From Desulfallas thermosapovorans DSM 6562 (GTDB lineage Bacteria; Bacillota; Desulfotomaculia; Desulfotomaculales; Desulfallaceae), in NCBI RefSeq assembly GCF_008124625.1, contig NZ_VNHM01000015.1, forward strand, positions 1 through 64,000: a DNA stretch of 64,000 nucleotides. The letters are read 5' to 3'. This document shows, piece after piece, positions 46,018-53,843 of the stretch. How positions within the stretch are numbered: position 1 is the stretch's first letter; every line of letters begins with the position of its first letter. Position numbers and translations under genes: made by a program. Under the pieces are notes generated by a model. The model was given only the letters and a program-made list of their open reading frames with translations, did not search any database and was not told the origin of the DNA.

Positions 46018-47640
46018 ATGGACTTGCCAAGAGTTGAGATATACGACACTACCTTGCGGGACGGAACTCAGGGGGAGGGTATTTCATTATCCGCCAAGGA
46101 TAAAGTTAAAATAGCCCTCAGGCTTGATGAACTGGGTTTTCATTACATAGAGGGGGGCTGGCCGGGTTCCAATCCCAAAGACCTGCGTTTTTTTGAACTG
46201 ATTAAGGAACACCAACTGAAAAATGCCCGCATCTGTGCTTTTGGCAGCACCAGAAAATCCGGCGTGGCCGCCGACCGGGATGAAAATTTGCAGCAAATTG
46301 TCCGTTCCAATGTACAGGTAGCCACCATATTCGGCAAAACATGGGATTTCCATGTACGGCATGCTTTGTTGACCACTCTGGAGGACAATCTGAATATGAT
46401 TGAAGAATCAGTAGCTTATTTAAAACAGCAGGGCATGGAAGTTTTTTATGATGCCGAGCATTTTTTTGACGGTTTTGCGGCCAACCCGGAATATGCCCTG
46501 GCCACACTGCAGGCGGCCAAAAAGGGAGGTGCCTCCCGCATTATCCTTTGTGATACCAATGGTGGCCGGCTGCCCAATGAGATTTATGAGTCGGTGGTGG
46601 CGGTAAAGAAGGTTTTGGATGTGCCCCTGGGGATACACTGTCATAATGACGGGGAACTGGCCGTGGCCAATTCACTGGCGGCGGTGCAGGCCGGGGTAAT
46701 CCAGGTGCAGGGCACCATTAACGGTTACGGTGAACGCTGCGGCAATGCCAATCTTTGCTCCATCATACCCAACCTGGCCTTTAAATGCCACAGGCCCAGC
46801 ATTCCTGAACAAAGCCTGGCGGAGCTCACCGAATTGTCCCGGTTCGTCAGCGAGCTGGCCAATATGCACCATATGAACAACCAGCCCTATGTGGGGGGCA
46901 GCGCCTTTGCCCACAAAGCCGGGGTGCACGTCAACGCGCTGTTGAAAAACCCCCGCACCTATGAGCATATTGAGCCCGAAAAGGTGGGTAACCGGCGCCG
47001 GGTGCTGGTATCGGAACTGAGCGGTCTAAGCAACCTGATTTATAAATACCAGGAACTGGATTTGGGGCTGGGTGTTGACAAAGAGGCCAACCGCCAGCTG
47101 TTGGAGGAATTAAAAGAGCTGGAGAACCAGGGTTATCAATTCGAGGGTGCCGAAGGTTCCTTTGAACTGCGCCTGCGCAAGGCCTTTTATGGTTACCGGG
47201 AACCCTTTTCTCTGGAAAACCTGAAGGTGCTTATAGAGGTGCGCGACGGCACTGTTTATTCCGAAGCCATTATCAAAATTAATGTTAACGGCCAGGTGGT
47301 GCATACCGCCGCCGAGGGCAACGGGCCGGTAAATGCCCTGGACAACGCCTTACGCAAGGCGCTGGAAGGATTTTACCCGGAAATCTCGGGCATGCAGCTA
47401 AATGACTACAAGGTGCGGGTGCTGGATGAAAAGGACGGCACCGGGGCCGTGGTGCGGGTGCTGGTGGAAACCGGAGACGGTCACTGCTCCTGGGGCACGG
47501 TGGGGGTAAGCCCCAATATCATTGAAGCCAGCTGGGAGGCATTGGTGGACAGCATTGCCTATGGCCTGCTGCGTAAAGAAAACAAGGACGAAGTGGATAG
47601 CCAAAAAATAATTACCGGCGTATTTCGCGGTAAATGCTGA
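46018..47640 (+). CDS. cimA: (R)-citramalate synthase
   Basis: A 540-residue DRE-TIM enzyme of the CimA type (DTTLRDGTQGEGISLSAKDK). It makes citramalate from pyruvate and acetyl-CoA, the first step of threonine-independent isoleucine synthesis; LeuCDB then serve as shared enzymes. [17 protein letters not shown] carries metal ligands, and the C-terminal third is the LeuA-like regulatory dimer domain. ATG 46018 behind AAAGGAACGGAG is preferred to TTG 46000. Homocitrate and isopropylmalate synthases are related, but length and signature favour CimA. Confidence 0.9.
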   Translation: MDLPRVEIYDTTLRDGTQGEGISLSAKDKVKIALRLDELGFHYIEGGWPGSNPKDLRFFELIKEHQLKNARICAFGSTRKSGVAADRDENLQQIVRSNVQVATIFGKTWDFHVRHALLTTLEDNLNMIEESVAYLKQQGMEVFYDAEHFFDGFAANPEYALATLQAAKKGGASRIILCDTNGGRLPNEIYESVVAVKKVLDVPLGIHCHNDGELAVANSLAAVQAGVIQVQGTINGYGERCGNANLCSIIPNLAFKCHRPSIPEQSLAELTELSRFVSELANMHHMNNQPYVGGSAFAHKAGVHVNALLKNPRTYEHIEPEKVGNRRRVLVSELSGLSNLIYKYQELDLGLGVDKEANRQLLEELKELENQGYQFEGAEGSFELRLRKAFYGYREPFSLENLKVLIEVRDGTVYSEAIIKINVNGQVVHTAAEGNGPVNALDNALRKALEGFYPEISGMQLNDYKVRVLDEKDGTGAVVRVLVETGDGHCSWGTVGVSPNIIEASWEALVDSIAYGLLRKENKDEVDSQKIITGVFRGKC

Positions 47641-47682
47641 TGATAAGCCCGGTAATTTTCCTTGGGTTGGGGGATATGTAAC

Positions 47683-48498
47683 ATGGCACAGCATAAATAC
47701 CGGCAGTTAACGAAAAATATACAGACCTGTCATAGCATGCTGGTGGCCTTTTCCGGTGGAGTGGACAGCGCTCTGCTCCTCAAGGCGGCCAGGGACACCC
47801 TTGGCCGGGACAACGTGCTGGCGGTCACCTTTCATGCCCCTTTCCACGGAAAAGAAGAGCTATTGGAAGTACAGTCACTGGCCGCCCGGTTGGACTGCCG
47901 GTTACAAGTCATTAAGGACAGCGGGCTAATGGACGATGCGGATTTTTGCGCCAACCCGCCCAACCGCTGTTATATTTGTAAACGTACCATACTTACCCGG
48001 TTACTGGACCTGGCCCGGGAAAAAGGTTTAAGCACTGTCGCCGAAGGCTCCAACGCCGATGATGTTCGGGATTATCGTCCCGGTATGCAAGCAGTGCGGG
48101 AATTGCATGTTATAAGTCCTCTGCAAATGGCCGGGTTAACCAAGCGGGAAATCAGAAAAATCTCCAGGGATTTGGGACTGCCCACCTGGAACAAGCCATC
48201 CTCACCCTGCCTGTGCTCCCGTATACCATATGGCAGTCCCATTACATATATCAAATTGCGGCAGATAGAAGAAGGAGAAAAGTTTTTAAAGGAGGCCGGC
48301 TTCTCCGAAATCCGGCTGCGCCACCATGGTCCTTTGGCCAGGATTGAAATTCCCGCCGGGAAAATGGGGGACCTGATTAACGAACCAATGCTGTCTATGG
48401 TACAAAGCCACCTGCGGGGTCTGGGTTTCCAATATGTTACCCTGGACCTGCATGGCTTAAGAAGCGGCAGTCTAAACGAGGTACTGGATTTTAAATAA
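47683..48498 (+). CDS. larE: LarE-type ATP-dependent sulfur transferase
   Basis: A 271-residue PP-loop protein (AFSGGVDSALLL) of the LarE family, which adds sulfur to the nickel-pincer nucleotide cofactor of lactate racemase and relatives. PPNRCYICKRTIL and PSSPCLCSRIPYG hold its cysteines. The extra cysteine in CLCSR, compared with the single sacrificial cysteine of the Lactobacillus enzyme, may point to the cluster-using type (inference). ATG 47683 is preferred over upstream in-frame codons. It is followed by a LarC-like gene. Confidence 0.85.
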   Translation: MAQHKYRQLTKNIQTCHSMLVAFSGGVDSALLLKAARDTLGRDNVLAVTFHAPFHGKEELLEVQSLAARLDCRLQVIKDSGLMDDADFCANPPNRCYICKRTILTRLLDLAREKGLSTVAEGSNADDVRDYRPGMQAVRELHVISPLQMAGLTKREIRKISRDLGLPTWNKPSSPCLCSRIPYGSPITYIKLRQIEEGEKFLKEAGFSEIRLRHHGPLARIEIPAGKMGDLINEPMLSMVQSHLRGLGFQYVTLDLHGLRSGSLNEVLDFK

Positions 48499-48570
48499 CT
48501 CCGGCAATCATACTTCACCTGTTACAGGTTGTGGTGTGCATTGCCTTTTTTAACATCCGGGAGGGGTAAT

Positions 48571-49038
48571 ATGTTTTACACTGAAGATGTACTGGTTATG
48601 GAAACCGCCATTGATGATATGAACCCGGAGTTCTTTCCCCACCTGCTGGACCGGCTGCTGGAGGCCGGGGCGCTGGACGCTTATCTGCAGCCTGTCGTTA
48701 TGAAAAAGGGGCGGCCCGGAACTATGCTGACGGTGCTGGCCAGGGAGAATATACAGGACATTTTGCTGCAGATAATCTTTTCCGAAACCTCCACCCTGGG
48801 GGTGCGCCTGCGCACCGAACGGCGGGCATGTTTATACCGGGATTTTATCACGGTACAGACCCGCTATGGCACGTTGCGGGTTAAGCTGGCCCTGGAGGGA
48901 GCGGGGGGACGGCCCTTAAGGTACGCTCCGGAGTATGAAGATTGCCGGGCCAGGGCCAGGGAGCACGGCGTGCCGGTGCAAAGTGTATACCGGGCGGCTT
49001 TGCTGGCGGCAGAGAATATGTTAAAGGATGAAAAATAA
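48571..49038 (+). CDS. Stand-alone LarC C-terminal (LarC2-like) protein
   Basis: A 155-residue protein whose METAIDDMNPEFFPHLLDRLLEAGALDAYLQPVVMKKGRPG is the LarC2 signature. LarC inserts nickel into the pincer cofactor using CTP, and LarC2 carries the nucleotide-binding fold. The LarC1 half is absent here, and no larB is in the window. ATG 48571 behind GGGAGGGG is preferred to an upstream in-frame start at 48529. The pairing with larE supports a cofactor role, but it may act alone on another substrate. Confidence 0.75.
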   Translation: MFYTEDVLVMETAIDDMNPEFFPHLLDRLLEAGALDAYLQPVVMKKGRPGTMLTVLARENIQDILLQIIFSETSTLGVRLRTERRACLYRDFITVQTRYGTLRVKLALEGAGGRPLRYAPEYEDCRARAREHGVPVQSVYRAALLAAENMLKDEK

Positions 49039-49160
49039 AAGCCAGGTCGTTTTACAGGTAAAGCTGATTTTTTGCAGTTAGTGATTATTGACGGTTTTTT
49101 CACAGGCCATGTGTTAAAATATAAAACAGGTAAAGCCGGTTGTTTTACGGAGGTACAAAT

Positions 49161-49997
49161 ATGGACTACCTCAGGGCACTTAAGGACAATCTTAATTTCA
49201 ATCTGGATGTATTTAATATAGTCAGTGTTATCGATATTTTAATCGTGGCCTTTGTGCTGTACCGCTTGATGCTGCTGATCCGGGATACCCGGGCTGTGCA
49301 GTTGATTAAAGGTTTGGCGGTGCTGCTGGTGGCCACTGCGGTGAGCAGTTTGCTTAATTTGCATACAGTACACTGGTTGCTCAGGTATACCTTAACCGGC
49401 TTGGTGGTGGCGCTGCCCATTGTTTTCCAGCCGGAATTACGCCGGGCTTTGGAAAAACTGGGCGGAGGTGATTTCTTTTCCCGCCCGCTGACCCAGATGG
49501 CCGAGGGTGACCGTAGTGCCCTGATTAATGAGGTGGTCCGGGCTGTGCAGAATATGTCCGGCACCCGGACCGGAGCACTGATTATTTTAGAACGGGCCAC
49601 CGGTCTGCAGGAATTGGCAGACACCGGCATCAAGGTGGACGGTATAGTATCCGCCGAGCTACTGATGAATATTTTTATCAACAAGTCACCGCTGCATGAT
49701 GGTGCCGCCATTATCCGGGGGGATAGGCTGGTGGCCGCGGCTTGTGTTCTGCCGCTATCCGAAAGCAGGGAGTTAAGCAGGGAACTGGGTACCAGGCACC
49801 GGGCCGCCGTGGGGGTGACGGAACAGTCGGATGCCCTGGCGGTGGTGGTTTCAGAAGAAACGGGAATTGTGTCCATGGCTCTGGAAGGGACCCTTTACCG
49901 GCGTTTAAATGAGGCGGGTTTACACGAACTGCTGGTTAAGTTTTTGCAGCCCACCACCACCCGTAGTGCCCTGTCCTCAATCTGGCAGTGGAGGTGA
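49161..49997 (+). CDS. cdaA: Diadenylate cyclase (c-di-AMP synthase)
   Basis: A 278-residue membrane protein. Three N-terminal transmembrane helices are followed by a DAC domain with LHDGAAII (D180-G-A) and the RHR motif in GTRHRAAVG. It makes c-di-AMP, which controls potassium, osmotic balance and wall homeostasis. ATG 49161 follows GGAGGT. CdaR is encoded eight bases downstream; glmM, the usual third partner, is 6.4 kb away. Confidence 0.95.
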   Translation: MDYLRALKDNLNFNLDVFNIVSVIDILIVAFVLYRLMLLIRDTRAVQLIKGLAVLLVATAVSSLLNLHTVHWLLRYTLTGLVVALPIVFQPELRRALEKLGGGDFFSRPLTQMAEGDRSALINEVVRAVQNMSGTRTGALIILERATGLQELADTGIKVDGIVSAELLMNIFINKSPLHDGAAIIRGDRLVAAACVLPLSESRELSRELGTRHRAAVGVTEQSDALAVVVSEETGIVSMALEGTLYRRLNEAGLHELLVKFLQPTTTRSALSSIWQWR

Positions 49998-50004
49998 TAC
50001 CTTG

Positions 50005-50958
50005 ATGGCTTTTCGCTGGCGGGATAATTCCATAAAAATACTGGCCCTTTTTATGGCTCTGTTGCTGTGGGTGTATGTAACCAACGAGCAAAACCCGCTA
50101 ATGAGCCGAAATTACCACATTCCACTGGCAGTACAGGGGAAACCCGAAGGTTATGTAATTAGCGGGCTGCCGGAAAAGGTGCATATAAGGGTGCAAGGAC
50201 CCAGGACCATCGGTTCCGCTCTGGGGGCGGGTGATTTTACCGCCCAGGTCAATTTGATGGGGGTTGCCGAAGGGGAATGGGAACTGCCCGTACAGGTTAC
50301 CACACCGCCGGGAGTTGAGCTGCTGCAGGTGACGCCCCGGACAGTAAAGGTCCTGACCGACCGGATAACCCAAAAAAACGTACCGGTGACACTTAATTTT
50401 AAGGGTAGGGTTGCCCAGGGCTTGCAAAGGGGAGACCCTGTATTGGAACCGCCGGTGGTAACTCTGCACGGACCAAGCAAACTACTGGCTGAAATCAACC
50501 GTGTGGGGGTGACGGTGGATGTATCCGGAGCGGAGGATACCCTGGTACGGGATGTGGCCCTGCAAACAGGTGTTAAGGGTGTAACCGTCAGCCCCGGCCG
50601 GGTATCGGTAACTGTGCCGGTGACGGCACTGCCCGCCAGGGAACTGCCGGTGCGGATCAATCTTACCGGTGCGCCGGGTGAAGGCTATGAGGTGGGCGAG
50701 ATTCTGGTGCAGCCTGCTTTAGTGTGGGTGACCGGGCCCCGGCAGGTAATTGAAAACCTCGCAGAGGTGCAATCATTAAAGGTAGATATTTCTGGTGCCA
50801 CCGAGGACGTGGCCAGGGAAGTGGTGCTGGTACTGCCCGACGGGGCTACATCAGTAAAGCCTGACCGGGTGCATATTACATTGCCCATTGTACCGCAGGA
50901 AACAGAACCGCCACAGCCACCGGAAGAGGAAGAAAATACTGAAGATGCAGGTGAGTAG
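50005..50958 (+). CDS. cdaR: YbbR-domain protein, CdaA regulator
   Basis: A 317-residue protein with one N-terminal membrane helix (IKILALFMALLLWVYV) and then four YbbR beta repeats on the outside of the membrane. It adjusts CdaA activity in Firmicutes. The C-terminus is an acidic, proline-rich tail (PPQPPEEEENTEDAGE). ATG 50005 follows GGAGGTGA; the overlapping TTG 50002 is a less likely start. It is followed by a terminator. Confidence 0.92.
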   Translation: MAFRWRDNSIKILALFMALLLWVYVTNEQNPLMSRNYHIPLAVQGKPEGYVISGLPEKVHIRVQGPRTIGSALGAGDFTAQVNLMGVAEGEWELPVQVTTPPGVELLQVTPRTVKVLTDRITQKNVPVTLNFKGRVAQGLQRGDPVLEPPVVTLHGPSKLLAEINRVGVTVDVSGAEDTLVRDVALQTGVKGVTVSPGRVSVTVPVTALPARELPVRINLTGAPGEGYEVGEILVQPALVWVTGPRQVIENLAEVQSLKVDISGATEDVAREVVLVLPDGATSVKPDRVHITLPIVPQETEPPQPPEEEENTEDAGE

Positions 50959-50967
50959 CATATATGC

Positions 50968-51004
50968 GTCCCGGACTTCTTAGTTAATGAGCCCGGGATT
51001 TTTT
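50968..51004 (+). terminator. cdaAR terminator
   Basis: TCCCGG (50969-50974) and CCGGGA pair, followed by TTTTTT. Confidence 0.7.
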
Positions 51005-51024
51005 GCGCACAGATAGTTCTAAAA

Positions 51025-51066
51025 AACACTAAGAGCATTGGGCCGGGACTCAATGCTCTTAGTGTT
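51025..51066 (-). terminator. Terminator of the MinD-like gene
   Basis: AACACTAAGAGCATTG and CAATGCTCTTAGTGTT form a perfect 16-bp stem with a 10-base loop. On the minus strand the stem runs into TTTTAG, 45 bases after the stop codon. Confidence 0.8.
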
Positions 51067-51110
51067 TGGACCGCCGGTTCGGACAGCTCCTTTCCAATGG
51101 CATACAATGT

Positions 51111-51845
51111 TTACGAAGGTAATCCCATGAATTTGTCAAATAGTTCCGATAGCCTTTTGTTAAATTCATCCGCGTCACAGAATTCCCGTTCCGGTTGTAC
51201 CTCGGGTAGCACGCCCAAAACAGGTAGTTTAAAATCCTGGGCTACAGTTTCCGGCAGGTCCTCAACCGGGGAGGCTTCCCGGTTAAAAAGTAGCTTCAGT
51301 TTGTTTACCGGAAAATGCACATCTTCAAGATCCCAGATAAAATGCTTCAGCAGCTTTAAATTATATCTGAATGTGTCCACCACCAGTATGGGTAAATCCA
51401 CGTCTTCCAAAACCATATAGCTGAAACTGGTGGGAATATTACTCATATCGAATACGATGACATCATAATCGCTGTCTATCAGGGAGTTATAAATGATTTT
51501 GATTTCATAATAAATGTTGCCGTAACCAGGCAGTTTTTTATTCGAACTGCTGGTCAAGACGTCCAGGCCTGAGGAATGCCTTTGTAGAAACTGTAACCAC
51601 TGGTCCTGGGTATATTTTATATTGATGATGGATGTTTCCTTGCAGGCCAGGTAAATATCTTCGCACCAGTCACTGATATTGGGGTGCCGGTTAAGCTTAA
51701 GTCGTTTTGTAACATTACCGGTATGAATATCCAGGTCCACCAGTAGTGTTTTGAGACCCTTTTTTTGGCTGATTAAAGCCAATTCTACGGCTATTGTGGT
51801 GTTGCCGCTGTTTTTATTTACTCCATACACCGAGATGGTTTTCAT
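51111..51845 (-). CDS. MinD/CpaE-like protein with an abnormal P-loop
   Basis: A 244-residue SIMIBI-type fold. The expected deviant Walker A (KGGxGKTT) reads N10-K-N-S-G-N15-T-T, so both lysine positions are asparagine, with a Lys one place further in. LLVDLDIHTGNV and VIVFDMSNIP match the A' and B motifs. TadZ and CpaE localisation proteins have similarly relaxed P-loops, so a polarity or pilus role is possible, but no tad genes are near. Start ATG 51845 follows AAAAGGAG. It is monocistronic and convergent with cdaR. Confidence 0.7.
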   Translation of the reverse strand: MKTISVYGVNKNSGNTTIAVELALISQKKGLKTLLVDLDIHTGNVTKRLKLNRHPNISDWCEDIYLACKETSIINIKYTQDQWLQFLQRHSSGLDVLTSSSNKKLPGYGNIYYEIKIIYNSLIDSDYDVIVFDMSNIPTSFSYMVLEDVDLPILVVDTFRYNLKLLKHFIWDLEDVHFPVNKLKLLFNREASPVEDLPETVAQDFKLPVLGVLPEVQPEREFCDADEFNKRLSELFDKFMGLPS

Positions 51846-52069
51846 AAGTCAACTCCTTTTCGTTAGTTTTGGTCTAGCCCGTTAGCCCTTAATAAGGGCT
51901 ATATTTTATTATAACAATAGTATTAAGTGGGAAAAGATGTATATACTTTGTTAATTATTTAACATATTATAATATACTTAACATTTTGGATAAAGTTTTT
52001 TTTCGACTTTACGTATTATTGGGAGCGAAAAGCAATGAAAAAAAGTCCAATATGGAGATGTAGATATAT

Positions 52070-52246
52070 CGTGGCTTCCGGCTGGTATCCTGGTTAAAAG
52101 AGGAACTTGCCAGGCATGAACAAAACCTGGCCCGGCAGGCGGGGGTGAGCGCGGTGGAACTGCTGGAAAAAATGCCGGCCAAATTGCCCCCGGGTTCCAT
52201 GGGCTTAATACTACATCCCTTCTGTTCTCCAGGATGCAGAATGTAA
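52070..52246 (+). pseudogene. C-terminal fragment of an FGGY-type sugar kinase
   Basis: The + strand reads RGFRLVSWLKEELARHEQN, then QAGVSAVELLEKMPAKL and PPGSMGLILHPFCSPGCRM before a stop at 52244-52246. This matches the conserved segment of FGGY carbohydrate kinases (typically PPGSxGL...PYxxG). There is no start codon and no upstream kinase domain. The rest of 51846-52520 is AT-rich, apart from the small gene at 52317. Confidence 0.6.
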
Positions 52247-52316
52247 ATGAAGGGTGTATAATGAACAGGTCAAATAAACCGTTTATTAGTTGTTAAAAAC
52301 GGCTTACCGGCAGTGT

Positions 52317-52400
52317 TTAATGGGGTACTTTGGTAATATAAATGTAGGCGGCAATGGCCAGCATGATAAATGCAATGGTAAAACGTACTCTATCGGACAT
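52317..52400 (-). CDS. 27-residue membrane peptide
   Basis: ATG 52400 lies behind AAAGGAG with good spacing and encodes a 27-residue peptide: a charged MSDRVR start, one hydrophobic helix (FTIAFIMLAIAAYIYI) and a short KVPH tail. It is too short for routine gene calling. It is divergent from the SbcD-like gene. The strong ribosome site and clean single-helix layout support a real product; the function is unknown. Confidence 0.55.
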   Translation of the reverse strand: MSDRVRFTIAFIMLAIAAYIYITKVPH

Positions 52401-52520
52401 AATCTATGCTCCTTTCTGCTAAACATTTTAACTGGTTTTCCCAAAAGTTTCAACCGGGATTGGTTGGGGGGAAAACAACAAAATGTTGGCATATCCTTGA
52501 GGTAATAACGGGGTGTTTTT

Positions 52521-53837
52521 GTGAACGCTGGTTTTTCCTTTATTCACGCGGCGGATTTACACCTGGACAGCCCTTTCCGGGGTTACGACCAAATAGATTT
52601 TGCAGACCCGGATACCCGGGAAAACGTGCTCCGGCAGCTACGGGACTGTACCTTTACAGCCCTTGATAACATAGTGCGGGCCTGCCTTTTATACCGGGTG
52701 GATTTTCTTGTACTGGCAGGGGATATCTATGACCTTACGGACCGCAGTCTAAGGGCACAGTTGCGTTTCCAGAGTGCCATGGAGCGGCTGGCCGAAGCGG
52801 GAATCCCCGTTTTTGTCGCCCACGGTAACCACGACCATGATGATGGGCGACGGGCTGCTCTGACCTGGCCCGGCAATGTCTATTTTTTCCCTGCGGGTGA
52901 GGTGGCGGCCTGGCCCGTGATACGGAGCGAGCGGGAAATAGCCCGGGTATACGGAATCAGTTATCCCCGGCGGGATGTTTGCGAAAATTATGCCGCTCTC
53001 TTTAAGCGCGAGCCGGATGCACCCTTTGCTGTGGCCGTGCTGCACTGCAACGTGGGGGGAGATACCGAACACGCCAATTATGCCCCCTGCCATCTACAAG
53101 AATTGGTGCAAGCGGGTTTTGATTACTGGGCGCTGGGACATGTGCACCGCCGTAATTTGCTATATAAGCAAAATCCCTGGATTGTTTATCCCGGCAACAC
53201 CCAGGGGCGCCATCCCCGGGAAACCGGAGCCCGGGGCTGTTACCTGGTACGGGTACAGGATAGCGGCGCTACTGCGCTTGAGTTTTTGCCGGTGGATTGT
53301 GTGCGCTGGGAGCATGTGCAGGTGCCTATAGATGGCCTGGCCACGGAACAGGAACTGTTGGATAAAATAGATGAGCGGCTGGCCCTGTTGCGTCACCAGC
53401 ATGGCGGGCGATCAGTGGTGGCCCGGCTGGAACTAAACGGGCGCGGTGCATTGCACCGGTCATTAAAGCATGCCGGGGTACTGGAAGGTATACTGGAAGA
53501 AATGCGCGGCCGGTTTGCCGGGCCCGGGGGCAGCTTTGTGTGGCCGGAATCTATCCGGTGCAGCACTAAACTGCTGGTGGACAAGGAACAACTGCGGGAT
53601 AGCGAAACACTGCTGGGAGATTTGCTGGTCATCAGCCGGCAGGCCCGGGAATCTTCCGGTACCGGCGGGACGGGTAATAATGTGCGGGAACTGCTTCGAC
53701 AGGCTCTGGCACCGCTGCACCACCGGATGGCCCGGTACATACCGCTGCCGGGTGACGAGGAGTTTGATGCGCTGCTGGAGGCAGCGGAAGATTTGGCGCT
53801 GGATTTGCTCTGGGAGCACGAGGAAGGGAATGATTGA
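52521..53837 (+). CDS. SbcD/YhaO-like DNA repair metallophosphoesterase
   Basis: A 438-residue calcineurin-like nuclease. HAADLHLDSPF, LAGDIYD, the catalytic AHGNHDHDD, VLHCN and ALGHVH provide the dinuclear metal site. The C-terminal 200 residues are the capping and partner-binding region seen in YhaO/SbcD. With the next gene it forms an Mre11/Rad50-like complex for processing DNA ends. The start is GTG 52521. Its stop is six bases before the partner. Confidence 0.88.
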   Translation: MNAGFSFIHAADLHLDSPFRGYDQIDFADPDTRENVLRQLRDCTFTALDNIVRACLLYRVDFLVLAGDIYDLTDRSLRAQLRFQSAMERLAEAGIPVFVAHGNHDHDDGRRAALTWPGNVYFFPAGEVAAWPVIRSEREIARVYGISYPRRDVCENYAALFKREPDAPFAVAVLHCNVGGDTEHANYAPCHLQELVQAGFDYWALGHVHRRNLLYKQNPWIVYPGNTQGRHPRETGARGCYLVRVQDSGATALEFLPVDCVRWEHVQVPIDGLATEQELLDKIDERLALLRHQHGGRSVVARLELNGRGALHRSLKHAGVLEGILEEMRGRFAGPGGSFVWPESIRCSTKLLVDKEQLRDSETLLGDLLVISRQARESSGTGGTGNNVRELLRQALAPLHHRMARYIPLPGDEEFDALLEAAEDLALDLLWEHEEGND

Positions 53838-53843
53838 TTAACT

